From Legionella fairfieldensis ATCC 49588 (GTDB lineage: Bacteria > Pseudomonadota > Gammaproteobacteria > Legionellales > Legionellaceae): a stretch of 64,000 bases of DNA. The notes below the pieces were generated by a model. The model was not told the origin of the DNA and searched no databases. It saw only the letters and a program-made list of their open reading frames with translations. The DNA lies in the NCBI RefSeq assembly GCF_000621525.1, contig NZ_JHYC01000007.1:62001-126000 (forward strand), written 5' to 3'. Shown here piece by piece: positions 37,247 through 47,538 of this stretch (positions are counted from its first letter, which is position 1; each line of letters begins with the position of its first letter). A program made the translations under genes and the position numbers.

Positions 37247-38266
37247 GTGAAATTACAAACAACCTCGCCAATTATAAACTTAATTTCCCCACTTTCCATT
37301 GCTCCGATGATTGATTGGACATACACTCATTTTCGTGTGTTTATGCGCCTTATCATGCCTCATGCTCTTTTATATACTGATATGCAAACCGTGGGCGCTA
37401 TTAATAATAATCCTGGCCGTGCCCTTGCTTTTCATCCCAGTGAGCATCCTCTTGCCTTGCAGATTGGTGGCTCGGATCTGGAAAGTCTCGTCCATTGTGC
37501 AAAAATTGCCGAAGAAAAAGGGTTTGCCGAAGTTAATTTAAATTTGGGCTGCCCCAGTGACAAAGTGCAGGCAGGGCGCTTTGGCGCCTGTTTAATGGCA
37601 GAACCGGAACATGTAGCTGATTGTATTTTAGCCATGAAAAAAGCAGCGTCCATTCCGGTTACTGCAAAAACAAGAATTGGTATTGATAACCAGGACAGTT
37701 ATGCGTTTTTTTCGTCGTTTGCTCATCGTTTAATTGATGCAGGCTGCGATAAACTGATTGTCCATGCCCGCAAGGCATGGTTGCATGGGTTAAATCCTAA
37801 ACAAAATCGTACTATCCCCCCTGTACATTATGATTTTGTCTATAAAATTAAAGAAGAATTTCCGGATATACCTGTTGTTATTAATGGAAATATTAACACC
37901 CTTACTGAAATTAAACAGCATGTAGAGTATGTTGATGGCGTAATGCTGGGACGTTTAGCTTGCCAAAATCCTTATCTTTTAGCGACCATTCACCATTACT
38001 TTTATCCAGCTACTTTAATTCGCTCTCGTTACGCTATTTTATGTGACTATATTAACTACATGCAATTCCAGTACGAAAAAGGAGTTTCCTTAAGTTTATT
38101 GTTAAAGCCGTTGTTTAATTTTGCTCATGGTTTATCAGGGGCAAAGCGATGGAAAGAACACTTGCTGCAAGTACAACAGACAAAAAAAATCCAGCTATTG
38201 AAGATAGCGACAGAGATATTAGGCGAAATAGAATCCCCAAGCAAAACAGAGTCATGGTATTTTTAG
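37247..38266 (+). CDS. dusA: tRNA-dihydrouridine(20/20a) synthase DusA
   Basis: A 339-residue FMN enzyme that reduces uridine 20/20a in the tRNA D-loop. It has the flavin entry SIAPMIDWTYTHFRVFMRL (about residues 17-35), ALQIGGSDLESL, and the catalytic-Cys loop NLGCPSDKVQAGRFGACLMA (about 98-117; DusA-type with the RFGACLM context). Later motifs are LIVHARKAWLHGLNPKQNR and VVINGNI. The start appears to be GTG at 37247, as no ATG lies upstream of the conserved core. secA begins 60 bases downstream. Confidence 0.93.
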   Translation: MKLQTTSPIINLISPLSIAPMIDWTYTHFRVFMRLIMPHALLYTDMQTVGAINNNPGRALAFHPSEHPLALQIGGSDLESLVHCAKIAEEKGFAEVNLNLGCPSDKVQAGRFGACLMAEPEHVADCILAMKKAASIPVTAKTRIGIDNQDSYAFFSSFAHRLIDAGCDKLIVHARKAWLHGLNPKQNRTIPPVHYDFVYKIKEEFPDIPVVINGNINTLTEIKQHVEYVDGVMLGRLACQNPYLLATIHHYFYPATLIRSRYAILCDYINYMQFQYEKGVSLSLLLKPLFNFAHGLSGAKRWKEHLLQVQQTKKIQLLKIATEILGEIESPSKTESWYF

Positions 38267-38326
38267 CAAAATTCTAGTAAATTAAGCGGTTTTAAAGCTG
38301 AATTCTCAAGAGGATTATCCAAGGCT

Positions 38327-41023
38327 ATGCTAAATACGTTGATGAAAAAAATGTTTGGTAGTCGTAATGAACGCACTTTGCGACGCATGGAAAAAACAGT
38401 AGCGACCATTAATGCCTTTGAATCAGAGATGCAAGCGCTTGGCAACGAGGAATTGGCTGCTAAAACCGCACAGTTTAAAGCACGCTTTGCCGAGGGTGAA
38501 ACTTTAGATGAATTATTACCGGAAGTATTTGCTCTGGTGCGTGAAGTAGCTTTACGAACTTTAGGGCTGCGACATTTTGATGTCCAGTTGATAGGTGGTA
38601 TGGTCTTGCACGAAGGCAATATTGCCGAGATGCGGACTGGAGAAGGAAAAACGCTGGTGGCTACGCTGCCGGCCTGCTTGAATGCCATTAGTGGCAGGGG
38701 AGTACACGTTGTTACCGTTAATGATTATCTCGCCAAACGGGATAGCCAATGGATGAAACCTATCTTTGAATTCCTGGGTCTCAGTGTGGGAGTCATTTAT
38801 CCTGATATGCCGCATGGCGAAAAACAGGCTGCTTACAAGGCGGATATTGTTTATGGAACCAACAATGAATTTGGTTTTGACTATTTGCGTGACAATATGG
38901 CGTTTAGTCTGGAAGATAAAGTCCAGCGTGAATTAAATTTTGCCATTGTTGACGAAGTAGATTCCATTCTAATCGACGAAGCCCGAACTCCTCTCATTAT
39001 TTCTGGTGCTGCCGAAGGCAGTTCCGAACTTTATGTCAAAGTCAACCAGTTAATACCTCACCTGACTAAACAGGTGGAAGAGGGAGACAATGGCGATTAT
39101 ACCATTGACGAAAAGCAAAAACAGGCTCATTTAACCGAATCAGGACATCAGCATATTGAAGAACTTCTAACAAAGGCAAATTTGCTGGCTCCGGGCGAAA
39201 GTTTATATCATGCCAGCAATATCATGTTAATGCATCATGTTAATGCAGCCCTTAAAGGACATGCCATGTTTCATCGTGATGTTGACTATATTGTAAAAGA
39301 CAATCAGGTCATTATTGTTGACGAACATACAGGCCGTACCATGCCAGGCAGACGCTGGTCGGAAGGGTTGCACCAGGCTATAGAAGCCAAGGAAGGTGTT
39401 ACTATCCAACAGGAAAATCAGACTTTAGCGTCTATTACTTTCCAGAACTATTTCAGGCTTTATAATAAACTGTCGGGTATGACAGGAACCGCTGATACCG
39501 AAGCCTATGAATTTCAGCAAATTTATAATCTGGAAGTTGTTGTTATTCCAACGAACAAACTTATGAGGCGTAAAGATCAACCTGATTTGGTTTATCTCAC
39601 CCAGCAAGATAAATATCAGGCAATCATTGAAGATGTGCGTGATTGTGTTGCCCGTAAACAGCCCGTTCTGGTGGGAACAGCGTCCATTGAAGCTTCAGAG
39701 TTACTTAGTCAGTTATTAAAAAAAGCCGGCGTTAAACATCAGGTTCTAAACGCCAAATTTCATGAAAAAGAAGCGCAGATTATTGCTGAAGCAGGACGCC
39801 CCGGTGTAGTAACTATTGCTACTAATATGGCAGGTCGGGGTACTGATATTGTGTTAGGTGGAAGTCTTTCTACTGAATTGGCAGCCCTGCCCGAAGAAGC
39901 GACAGAAGCGGAACATGAAATAGTAAAAAAAGATTGGCAAACACGACATGATGCTGTATTAAAAGCCGGAGGATTGCGAATTATTGGCTCTGAACGTCAT
40001 GAATCACGCCGTATTGATAATCAGCTTCGCGGTCGCGCAGGACGTCAGGGTGACGATGGCAGCAGCCGTTTTTATCTATCTCTTGAAGATAATTTGATGC
40101 GAATTTTTGCCTCTGAGCGGGTGGCATCCATGATGCGTCGCTTAGGTATGCAGCCTGGTGAGCCCATTGAACATACGCTGGTAACCAAGGCAATTGAAAA
40201 CGCGCAACGTAAATTGGAAGGTTATCATTTTGATGTGCGCAAACAACTTCTTGATTATGATAATGTGGCAAATGATCAGCGGAAAGTGATTTATACACAA
40301 CGGGCAGCCATTATGGGAATGAGTGATCCCCAGGAAGTTGTAGAAGGGATGCGAGAAGAAGTTATTGATAAATTAACTGATACTTTTATTCCTCCTCATA
40401 GTCTTGAAGATCAATGGGATGCACAGGGACTTTCGCAAGCCTTGTTGGAAGACTTTCAAATTAAAGCGGATATCAAACAATGGATAGAGGATGACCATGC
40501 TATTCAGCCTGAGCAGATTAAAGAAAAAATATTTGCATTGTGTGTAAGTCGTTATATGGATAAACAAAAGCTGGCAGGACGAGAAGTTATAGCTCAATTT
40601 GAGAAGTCAGTTATCCTGCAAACCATGGATAATCATTGGAGAGAACACTTGGCTTCCATGGATTATTTGCGCCAGGGAATTCATCTGCGTGGTTATGCAC
40701 AGAAAGATCCCAAGCAAGAATATAAACGAGAGGCATTTTCTTTATTTAAAGCGATGCTTGATAATATGAAGTACGATATTATTCGTTTACTTAGTTCAGT
40801 TGAAGTACAAACAGCAGAGGATGTGAATGCTGTTGAAGAGCAACGCCGTGCTGACCAGGCACACAAGATGCAATTTCTCCATGAGGATGAAGCGATTACT
40901 GAATCGACTCCTCAAAATTCAGAGATTACTTTTAGACGTACTGAAAAAAAAATCGGACGTAATGATCCCTGTCCTTGCGGATCAGGTAAAAAATACAAAA
41001 GTTGCCATGGAAGCCTGGCATGA
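38327..41023 (+). CDS. secA: Protein translocase ATPase SecA
   Basis: An 898-residue preprotein-translocase motor. Walker A is [13 protein letters not shown] (about residues 102-114) and the DEAD-type Walker B is [20 protein letters not shown] (about 208-227). The second ATPase fold has [14 protein letters not shown] and [20 protein letters not shown]. The C-terminus ends in the zinc-binding SecB-contact motif [17 protein letters not shown]. Full family length. No secM-like gene precedes it; the stop overlaps the mutT start in ATGA. Confidence 0.98.
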   Translation: MLNTLMKKMFGSRNERTLRRMEKTVATINAFESEMQALGNEELAAKTAQFKARFAEGETLDELLPEVFALVREVALRTLGLRHFDVQLIGGMVLHEGNIAEMRTGEGKTLVATLPACLNAISGRGVHVVTVNDYLAKRDSQWMKPIFEFLGLSVGVIYPDMPHGEKQAAYKADIVYGTNNEFGFDYLRDNMAFSLEDKVQRELNFAIVDEVDSILIDEARTPLIISGAAEGSSELYVKVNQLIPHLTKQVEEGDNGDYTIDEKQKQAHLTESGHQHIEELLTKANLLAPGESLYHASNIMLMHHVNAALKGHAMFHRDVDYIVKDNQVIIVDEHTGRTMPGRRWSEGLHQAIEAKEGVTIQQENQTLASITFQNYFRLYNKLSGMTGTADTEAYEFQQIYNLEVVVIPTNKLMRRKDQPDLVYLTQQDKYQAIIEDVRDCVARKQPVLVGTASIEASELLSQLLKKAGVKHQVLNAKFHEKEAQIIAEAGRPGVVTIATNMAGRGTDIVLGGSLSTELAALPEEATEAEHEIVKKDWQTRHDAVLKAGGLRIIGSERHESRRIDNQLRGRAGRQGDDGSSRFYLSLEDNLMRIFASERVASMMRRLGMQPGEPIEHTLVTKAIENAQRKLEGYHFDVRKQLLDYDNVANDQRKVIYTQRAAIMGMSDPQEVVEGMREEVIDKLTDTFIPPHSLEDQWDAQGLSQALLEDFQIKADIKQWIEDDHAIQPEQIKEKIFALCVSRYMDKQKLAGREVIAQFEKSVILQTMDNHWREHLASMDYLRQGIHLRGYAQKDPKQEYKREAFSLFKAMLDNMKYDIIRLLSSVEVQTAEDVNAVEEQRRADQAHKMQFLHEDEAITESTPQNSEITFRRTEKKIGRNDPCPCGSGKKYKSCHGSLA

Positions 41024-41409
41024 AAGTAGCTGTTGCAGTTATTTTTAATGCAGAAAAGCACGTATTAATTACACGTCGAGCAGCACATGCCACTCATGGT
41101 GGCATGTGGGAATTTCCCGGCGGAAAGCTGGAACCCGATGAGTCGCCTTCTTCAGCTTTAATCAGAGAAATTAAGGAAGAAGTTGATATTGACATACTTG
41201 ATTATCTGTTTTTGGGAGAAGTAACTCATCAATACAATGACAAATTGGTACATTTGCTCATTTTTAGCGTGTATAATTACCTGGGAAAAGCAAGATGCTG
41301 CGAGTCACAAACAGAACTTCGCTGGGTTAAAGTCAATGAGCTTAATCATTATGATTTTCCTGAAGCAAACAATCGAATTATTGCATTGCTAAATGCTCAT
41401 TGTAGATAA
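41020..41409 (+). CDS. mutT: 8-oxo-dGTP diphosphatase MutT
   Basis: A Nudix hydrolase of about 129 residues that clears 8-oxo-dGTP to prevent A:T to C:G mutations. The Nudix box is [20 protein letters not shown] plus the next EVDI (about residues 31-54), and the N-terminal [20 protein letters not shown] fits MutT. I chose the ATG at 41020, which overlaps the secA stop. An in-frame start at 41002 inside secA is less likely. The secA-mutT order is the same as in E. coli. Confidence 0.93.
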   Translation: MKVAVAVIFNAEKHVLITRRAAHATHGGMWEFPGGKLEPDESPSSALIREIKEEVDIDILDYLFLGEVTHQYNDKLVHLLIFSVYNYLGKARCCESQTELRWVKVNELNHYDFPEANNRIIALLNAHCR

Positions 41410-41490
41410 CAAGTTTTACATAATGTAACTGTTCAGGACAATTGCGTAGCTTGATACCAAGCTTTAAACTTACTTTTTACTGTCAGAAAT

Positions 41491-41613
41491 TGTAAGCGCT
41501 CACTGGATATGCAAATTTTCTCTGCCAGACTTTGTTCCATGACTCGTCTTTCCCGCCTGTGCGCGGGAAAGACATTGACGTTATATACTTCTTAATTACA
41601 TACTCCGTGAACA
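41491..41613 (-). repeat. Miniature inverted-repeat element, copy 2
   Basis: The reverse complement of this stretch matches 21188-21357 along its length: TGTTCACGGAGTATGTAATT at one end and CTGGCAGAGAAAATTTGCAT near the other. It lacks about 45 bases between the two halves of the internal GC-rich palindrome. It lies in the 307-base gap between mutT and the broken paralogue gene, in opposite orientation to copy 1. Confidence 0.75.
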
Positions 41614-41633
41614 CTCACCAGGAATTTGACTCC

Positions 41634-41653
41634 CTTCTCCCTTGAGGGAGAAG
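41634..41653. repeat. Short perfect palindrome in intergenic repeat-like sequence
   Basis: CTTCTCCCT (41634-41642) and AGGGAGAAG (41645-41653) form a hairpin with a two-base loop, followed by GGTTGGGGATGAGGGTG. This kind of 'CTCCC..GGGAG' intergenic repeat is widespread in bacterial genomes. A second small palindrome, ACAGCTT-G-AAGCTGT, lies at 41687-41701. Confidence 0.5.
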
Positions 41654-41716
41654 GGTTGGGGATGAGGGTGCCTGTGCGGGAAAGAGACAGCTTGAAGCTG
41701 TGGCACAAGTTCCTTC

Positions 41717-42575
41717 TTAAGTTGACGACATTACTACCTCACTTATGTCATTCTTCTCTTCGCTCGCTGTTTCAGTATCTAATATAGAAGTGGCACTAAA
41801 CATTCTAAATCTGGAAGGCTCGCATATCTTTTGATGGGAATAAGTTTCAACGATGCTAATAAATTGTTTTTTATCAAGAGAGTCAAACTTGTAACATTCC
41901 TTGACTATTTTATCTACATTTTTTATTGAACAATGAAGCGCCTCAATTATTGCTTGTAATTCTTTTTTCGCCTCATCATTCTGATTATTGGCATCTTTAG
42001 GACGATAAATTTTGTGTTCATATAATATGTTTCTTAGAAGAGCACTGATACACTGTGCTTTATCGGGTGCTTTATCAAACAATTGAATAGTGTCAGCATT
42101 TAACAGACCCCAACCTTCAAACCAAAGAGTAGGCTGGTATATGATTATGAAAAACTCCCCTCGCATAGTGAAGTAATCGCGTTTTATTATTTGCTTTATT
42201 AATATAACTTATAAACTCTTCAAGTTCTTTTGGGGAATCCAGACATTCTCGACCATGACCACCTTCAGAAAAAGTGTAAAATATTAAATCCAAATTAGAG
42301 TATGCTTCTTCATTTAATTTTGAAAAACATTCCTGGACGCAAATATATTTTTCCAGGACTACTTTTAATTGTTCTTTTGGTTTCTCTAAATTTAATGGGG
42401 ATAAAGAAATAAGATGTTGTTGCAATCGCTCTTCTTCCGAAATGGATTTAGCAGGTTCACCAAACTCATGTATAAATATATCCTCACTAATTATTTTGGT
42501 TTGAGTACCATGCTTATCAAAAGTTTGAGTCATTATCAGGCTAAATAGCTGTCTATCAAATTCGTTTTTTGTCAT
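41717..42575 (-). pseudogene. Frameshifted paralogue of the 29.8 kb unknown gene
   Basis: Two overlapping reading frames on the minus strand, 42575-42117 (152 residues) and 42166-41717 (149 residues), together line up with the 311-residue protein at 29814-30749. The first frame covers the N-terminal half, ending NHIPAYSLV against IPDCTLLF. The second frame takes up again at LLNADTIQLFDKAPDKA, matching VNPDTVRLFDKAPDKA. Around the join about 20 residues are missing and the frame shifts, so one ancestral gene is broken. A 157-base stretch (about 42302-42458) is nearly identical to 29931-30087. Confidence 0.75.
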
Positions 42576-42683
42576 AAAATTCCCTATTTATTAATATATA
42601 CTGAGAGTAGGTCTGAGTGAGCACAAGAACGTTAGCATTTATAACGTTCTTGTCAAGAGTTTCTGGCAAATTAATCATCGTTA

Positions 42684-43937
42684 TCAAGTCGTGCATGGAA
42701 CACTTATCTCGTCTACTTTAATAGATAACTCTTTTTCTGACTCGTCCCCATAAAGAGGAACTTGCAGTAAAAATTCATTGACATTATGTTTAACCACTTC
42801 TTTGAAACAACCAGTACGTTCAAATACTTTTCGTTGCCGCTCAGAACTGGTGCCACGGTCAATCATGGTTTGAAGAATAGAAAAATAGTTTTGATAATCA
42901 AGTTTCTCAATATAAGGTTGTAATTTCTCAAACCATTCCTGAAGGTCTTCTCGCATTAGTTTTATTTTACCATCAGTATTCATGACTAATTCAGCATTGA
43001 GACCATAACGCATTGCTCTCCACTTGTTTTCTCGAGAAAGCCAATAGGGTGGGCAAGCTACTGACTCCAGCCAACTTCCATTGTCACTAAACCAATGGGC
43101 AAGCGTATGAATGAGAGCCACAATTGCCAAGGTTTCGGATAATGTCGCTGCTCCATCACAAACCCGAATTTCTAAAGTGCCAAAACCGGGACTTGGTCTC
43201 AAATCCCACCATAAATCTTTAAGTGATTTGATAGATCCACATAATTTTAGTGTTTTGTATAAATGTTCAAAATCCTGCCATTTTCGTACATGATAAGGTT
43301 GACCAGCAGTGGGCAATGATTCATAGGTAGTCGGACGGCAGGATGAAAGACCAGTATCTATTCCTTGCCAAAAAGGGGAGCTTGAGGACAAAGCTAATAA
43401 ATGGGGTAGAAAATACATAAAAAAATTATTAAAACGAATACACTCTTCACCACTGGACATACCCAGATGAACATGTAACCCATAAACGCTCATACGCCGA
43501 GTAAGCCATTGATTACGATCTATTAATTCCTGGTACCGTTTGGTAGAAGAAATAATCCAATCGGAATATCTGGAAAAAGGATGAGAGCCAGTTGTTGCAA
43601 ACTGAATACCCATATCCTTTGTAGTAAGTTGCAATGAACTCAGGGTTTGATAAAGATCGTCCTCAACAGAATGTACTGTGTTACATTTATCTGTATTAAT
43701 TTCTATCGTGCTTAAATAGAATTCAGGTTTGATTTTGTCAAGAAGGGCAGTTTTTTGCAATATTTCTTCGGCTCGAGAACATAAATTATAAGTTGAAGCA
43801 TCAATTAATTGCAGTTCAATTTCGACTCCTAATGTAAGCACGCCATTACTACGAAAATAAATTTCCTCTTCATCTGCTGATGGTGTATCAGGATAATCAT
43901 TAGATGTTAATAAAGATTCGTTGGATTGATTCTGCAT
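42684..43937 (-). CDS. YbdK-type carboxylate-amine ligase (glutamate-cysteine ligase 2 family)
   Basis: A 417-residue ATP-grasp-like ligase of the GCS2/YbdK family. After about 28 variable residues the core begins SNGVLTLGVEIELQLID (metal and ATP site Glu residues). ATGSHPFSRYSDW, the His-rich VYGLHVHLGMSSGEECIR (about 152-169) and GTLEIRVCDGAATLSE (about 255) follow. E. coli YbdK has weak glutamate-cysteine ligase activity; the true substrate in most species is unknown. It stands alone, with the broken paralogue downstream and no clear operon. Confidence 0.85.
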   Translation of the reverse strand: MQNQSNESLLTSNDYPDTPSADEEEIYFRSNGVLTLGVEIELQLIDASTYNLCSRAEEILQKTALLDKIKPEFYLSTIEINTDKCNTVHSVEDDLYQTLSSLQLTTKDMGIQFATTGSHPFSRYSDWIISSTKRYQELIDRNQWLTRRMSVYGLHVHLGMSSGEECIRFNNFFMYFLPHLLALSSSSPFWQGIDTGLSSCRPTTYESLPTAGQPYHVRKWQDFEHLYKTLKLCGSIKSLKDLWWDLRPSPGFGTLEIRVCDGAATLSETLAIVALIHTLAHWFSDNGSWLESVACPPYWLSRENKWRAMRYGLNAELVMNTDGKIKLMREDLQEWFEKLQPYIEKLDYQNYFSILQTMIDRGTSSERQRKVFERTGCFKEVVKHNVNEFLLQVPLYGDESEKELSIKVDEISVPCTT

Positions 43938-44245
43938 TACTTAAATTCTTCTATTTTATTGTTATTGACAGTCCTCTTGCTATAAATTTGATGTCTCAAA
44001 AAACTTCCTCTCTATTACAAACAGGTCTATTTAAAAGCTTCTCATAGTTGTATTGAATAACTGCTATAATTTGCAGATAAATTAATTTTGTCATGTTAAT
44101 AGCAACAGCGGTCAATTTCAACCTTTGCTCCGCCAAACGCCACTTACCAAGCCACATCAACCCTTAAAAATCTTTGTTAACCTATGAATAAAAGCCATTT
44201 TGTGGAATAATTATTACCCAATTGCGATAATAATTGTCTATTTAC

Positions 44246-44734
44246 ATGAAAATAAAAGCATTTTTCTTAATAATCTCTATTTTTTTTCCTTTTCTTTTAT
44301 ATGCCAGTACCGAAACTTGTCCTTTATCAAGCGGTATTAATGTATACACTACAAAACGTATTTTAACGATTTGTAAACAGGGCGCTGTTATTAAAACGTT
44401 TAAAGTGGCTCTTGGATACAAAGGGGTGGGTAAAAAACGGGCGGGGGACAATAAAACACCAATTGGTTTATATAGGTTAGCTCATCCAAGAAAATCCACT
44501 CAATTTAAAATGTTTATTCCAATTCTTTATCCGACTTCAAAACAATTAGCCGCAGGGTATACAGGTAGAGATGTAGGTATCCATGGGCCAACTCAATCAT
44601 CAAGTTGGTTTCGTTGGGTAAACAATTTACCTGGCTCTACACGCGGATGCATTGCTGTTGGCAAAAATAATCACATTGAGTATGTAGCTAATTGGGTTAA
44701 AGAGAATCCCGGCGCTAAAATTTTAATTATATAG
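44246..44734 (+). CDS. L,D-transpeptidase (YkuD domain), exported
   Basis: An exported protein of about 162 residues. The signal peptide is at 1-21 (MKIKAFFLIISIFFPFLLYA). A YkuD/ErfK domain follows, with the catalytic signature spread over GIHGPTQSSSWF (His) and NLPGSTRGCIAVGKNN (Ser-x-x-Gly-Cys; Cys nucleophile near residue 136). Such enzymes form 3-3 peptidoglycan links or attach proteins to peptidoglycan. I chose the ATG at 44246; an in-frame TTG at 44234 would add 4 residues. The 308-base gap upstream of it shows nothing I can assign. Confidence 0.88.
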   Translation: MKIKAFFLIISIFFPFLLYASTETCPLSSGINVYTTKRILTICKQGAVIKTFKVALGYKGVGKKRAGDNKTPIGLYRLAHPRKSTQFKMFIPILYPTSKQLAAGYTGRDVGIHGPTQSSSWFRWVNNLPGSTRGCIAVGKNNHIEYVANWVKENPGAKILII

Positions 44735-44872
44735 AGTGGCCTGAATAGTCTCACTATGAAACTTGCAAGTTGCAAAAAAGTAAAAAAGTAAAAAGATTGA
44801 ATGTTGTGATTAACATTTCCTTAATACTTTTTGTTTATAATTTAAAGCAATTTAAATGTAACGGGATTAGTT

Positions 44873-46159
44873 ATGCCTAAGATTTATAATGCCCCAAAAC
44901 CAAAATATAGCAGCTGGGAATGGTTTAAGTTTATTGCAATTCGGACTATTTTCCCTCCTGTTTTATTGTGGGATTTAATACAATTCGGGGTGAATAAATT
45001 ACTTAATGAGAATGAATCGCTTAATAATTTGGTGATTAAATTGGTACTGCCGGCAGCACAAAATAAGAGCTTTGATGAGTGTGGTATCTTCGATGATACT
45101 GTTACAAATTATAATGGAGACGATCTAACTTGTGAAAAACATGAAGTAATTACTTATGATAAAGCACATTTAGATACATTCGAAATAAAGCATAATTCAC
45201 AAGAAAATATTGTTCCTAAATATCAAAAATATATTATCAATTTGGTTGGGAACAGTATGTGTTATGAACAAATCATTAATACTATGAAAAAAGATGCGAT
45301 AGCTCTCCAGGCTAATGTCGTTGGATTTAACTTTCGTAGTGTAGGTCAAAGTACGGGCAAAGTTAAATCAAGAGATGATTTAATTGCAGATGGTATTGCT
45401 CAAGTACAACGATTATTAGATCAGGGTGTTTCACCACAAAATATTACCCTGAAAGGCCATTCTCTTGGTGCAGGTATAGCCTCTTTAGTGGCACAACACT
45501 TTCATCAACTGGGGCAACCTGTTAATCTGTTTAATAGTCGATCTTTCTCTAGTATGACTAATGTTTTAGTAGGATACTTGCGTCTAAAGCACAAAATAGG
45601 TCATAAAGAGAGTATCGGAAGGATAATACTTGGATGGTTGGTTAAACCTTTCATTAAATTGTTTGTTGTTTTAGCTAAATGGGAAATTAATGCAGGCAGT
45701 GCATTTAAAAGCATTCCTGCAGCATATAAGGACTACATAGTAGTTAGATCGAAAAAAGAAATAAGAGGTCATCGTATTGATGATCCTGTAATTCCCCATT
45801 ATGCATCTATCCATAAAGAGCTTACTTCAGAAAGACGGAAGAAAAAGGCGAAGATTGATGAAGAAATTGCACATTTAGAGGATATAATTCAAAAAGCTGA
45901 TCCACTCACTAAATCAGAGTTGGCTGATGCAAGAAGGGCTTTATTTAAAGCTAGATTAAAAATTAAAAGCGATAGGAAAATGGGGACTAGTACACAAGAT
46001 GCTAATGGCCACAATTCAGGCTGGAATGAATTACATAATCGAGCAGGTAAGAGCGCGGAGGCTTTCTTTAGAGAATTTGTTCAAAGAACACAAGAAGATC
46101 ATGCTGTAAAAAGTGTGCCAGAAATAAATTGGCCTAGCGTTCCGGAACTTGCGCCCTGA
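44873..46159 (+). CDS. Alpha/beta-hydrolase-fold protein resembling Legionella SidB/Sdb effectors
   Basis: A 428-residue protein with a lipase-type nucleophile elbow NITLKGHSLGAGIASLVAQH (Ser about residue 198; G-H-S-L-G). The oxyanion-side strand reads VVGFNFRSVGQSTGK, and IDDPVIPHYASIH may hold the acid residue. GHNSGWNELHNR near residue 380 may hold the catalytic His. A hydrophobic patch near 250-270 could be membrane-interacting. The layout recalls the SidB/SdbA-C family of Dot/Icm substrates in Legionella. Assignment to that family is from memory of its general form and needs alignment. A Lys/Glu-rich helix lies at about 320-370. Confidence 0.6.
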   Translation: MPKIYNAPKPKYSSWEWFKFIAIRTIFPPVLLWDLIQFGVNKLLNENESLNNLVIKLVLPAAQNKSFDECGIFDDTVTNYNGDDLTCEKHEVITYDKAHLDTFEIKHNSQENIVPKYQKYIINLVGNSMCYEQIINTMKKDAIALQANVVGFNFRSVGQSTGKVKSRDDLIADGIAQVQRLLDQGVSPQNITLKGHSLGAGIASLVAQHFHQLGQPVNLFNSRSFSSMTNVLVGYLRLKHKIGHKESIGRIILGWLVKPFIKLFVVLAKWEINAGSAFKSIPAAYKDYIVVRSKKEIRGHRIDDPVIPHYASIHKELTSERRKKKAKIDEEIAHLEDIIQKADPLTKSELADARRALFKARLKIKSDRKMGTSTQDANGHNSGWNELHNRAGKSAEAFFREFVQRTQEDHAVKSVPEINWPSVPELAP

Positions 46160-46176
46160 TGCAAAAATCTAAAATA

Positions 46177-46855
46177 TCAGATTGGAAAATCCCTTATAGC
46201 ATCTTGTGCATCAGCCAAGCTTAATTTTGAATAAATTTCCAGCGAGTCTCTTTTCACATGTCCAGAGTAAGGTTGAATAAAAGCATCATCAATATTTTTT
46301 TTCTTAAGCCAAGTAAACAAAAAATGCCTTAATTTATGAGGTGAGATCGATCGCTCGATACCAGCGAGCTTAGTATACCTCATAAGAATTTTTCTAATTC
46401 CGCGATCAGTATAATGGCGGCGAAATCCTGACTCAAATAGAAAAAGTCTATTTTCATTTTTATATTGTTTTATATGAAGCGCCAACGTTTCTTTAAATGC
46501 TGGTGAAAAAGGCACAACTCTATCTTTTTTACCTTTGCCCTGATTAATTTTTATTCGGCAATTAGTTAAATCAACATCGACTAATTGTATGTTGATTAAT
46601 TCACTCACTCTTATTCCTGTATAAAGCAAAACTTTAACGATAAGCATAGGAACAATATCGTGAGACTCCCAAACTGTTTTATAAAAAAGTCTGATTTCCT
46701 CTTCAGTGGGCACATAAGGTAAACGCTTGGGTGTTGTGGTTAAGGTTTTCTCTTACAAACCGAAACACGTCTCGAAGATAATCATAGTTAGGGTTCTGTG
46801 CCTTAAGCAAAGTTGAAACTTTTTGAGCCATTTTCTTAGCTGATATTTGTTCCAT
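46177..46855 (-). pseudogene. Frameshifted tyrosine recombinase/integrase
   Basis: The catalytic domain (46713-46177, 178 residues) has the full residue set: Arg in [13 protein letters not shown], Lys in [18 protein letters not shown], a His in YSGHVKRDS and the nucleophile Tyr in LEIYSKLSL. Upstream, another frame from the ATG at 46855 codes MEQISAKKMAQKVSTLLKAQ and on to FRFVRENL, a SAM-like core-binding start, then ends at 46703. The sequence continues in the other frame as [15 protein letters not shown]. One frameshift thus separates the DNA-binding N-terminus from the catalytic domain. It probably marks decayed island machinery. Expression of the catalytic domain alone cannot be ruled out. 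Confidence 0.75.
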
Positions 46856-46942
46856 TATGCTGCCACCTTATAATGAAAGCGATTATGGTATTCTGAAATC
46901 AAATTTTGAAAATAGGCTGAAAATTGCGTTGAGTCGCTATAT

Positions 46943-47134
46943 CTCTTCTAATCTAATCTTAAATAATGCATTTGCTACTTTACTTAGTGCATTTTTTAAA
47001 TTGTCAGTCGATAAAAAATAGTTTTTAATATGTCGAAGCTGGCGCTCATTGACATGGGCATTCCCAGCACACATGTGTTTTAATCCAACGTTTTTTAGAT
47101 ATGGATGACATAGAATAAGAAATAAATGCGATGA
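46943..47134 (-). pseudogene. Gene remnant between recombinase and csaA
   Basis: The minus strand has an open frame without a good start, reading HPYLKNVGLKHMCAGNAHVN and on to KNALSKVANALFKIRLEEI, and ending in TAG at about 46943-46945. Its amino-acid make-up looks protein-like and the only ATG is internal. I do not recognise the family. It fills most of the 346-base gap 46856-47201 and is probably a scrap of a mobile-element gene. Confidence 0.3.
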
Positions 47135-47201
47135 AAAAGAATTATTTTATACAAGGGGTGGTCTTTCTTGTTTTAGCACAAACCAATGAAGGATTTATGA
47201 A

Positions 47202-47537
47202 ATGAGTATATCTTATGAAGAGTTTGAGAAAGTAGATTTAAGATCAGGAACAATTATTAAAGCAGAAGAATTCTCACGTGCGAAAAAACCTAGCTTTAAA
47301 ATATGGGCGGATTTTGGAGAAGAGTTAGGAGTCTTACAAACTTCAGCACAGGTAACCCAACATTATACATGTAAATCACTTATAGGTCGCTCTATTGTAG
47401 GATGTGTCAATCTTGGTGAAAAAAATATTGCTGGGTTTAGTTCTCAATTTTTATTAGTTGGTTTCTCTGATGAAAATGGAGCTATTTGCCTGATTACTAT
47501 TGATCCTAAGGTGCCTAATGGAAAAAAGCTTCATTAA
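47202..47537 (+). CDS. csaA: CsaA-type tRNA-binding protein
   Basis: A 111-residue OB-fold protein of the CsaA/EMAP-II-like family. It closely follows CsaA: EEFEKVDLRSGTIIKAEEF, IWADFGEELGVLQTSAQVTQ, then IAGFSSQFLLVGF and a C-terminal VPNGKKLH. CsaA binds tRNA and acts as a chaperone linked to protein export in Bacillus. It overlaps or abuts proB depending on the start chosen, so it is probably co-transcribed with proBA. This pairing in an AT-rich island-like stretch is unusual. Confidence 0.88.
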   Translation: MSISYEEFEKVDLRSGTIIKAEEFSRAKKPSFKIWADFGEELGVLQTSAQVTQHYTCKSLIGRSIVGCVNLGEKNIAGFSSQFLLVGFSDENGAICLITIDPKVPNGKKLH

Positions 47538-47538
47538 A

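Noticed and set aside
38263-38688. 141-residue minus-strand frame over the start of secA
   Set aside because: It lies opposite strongly conserved secA coding sequence and has no family motif.
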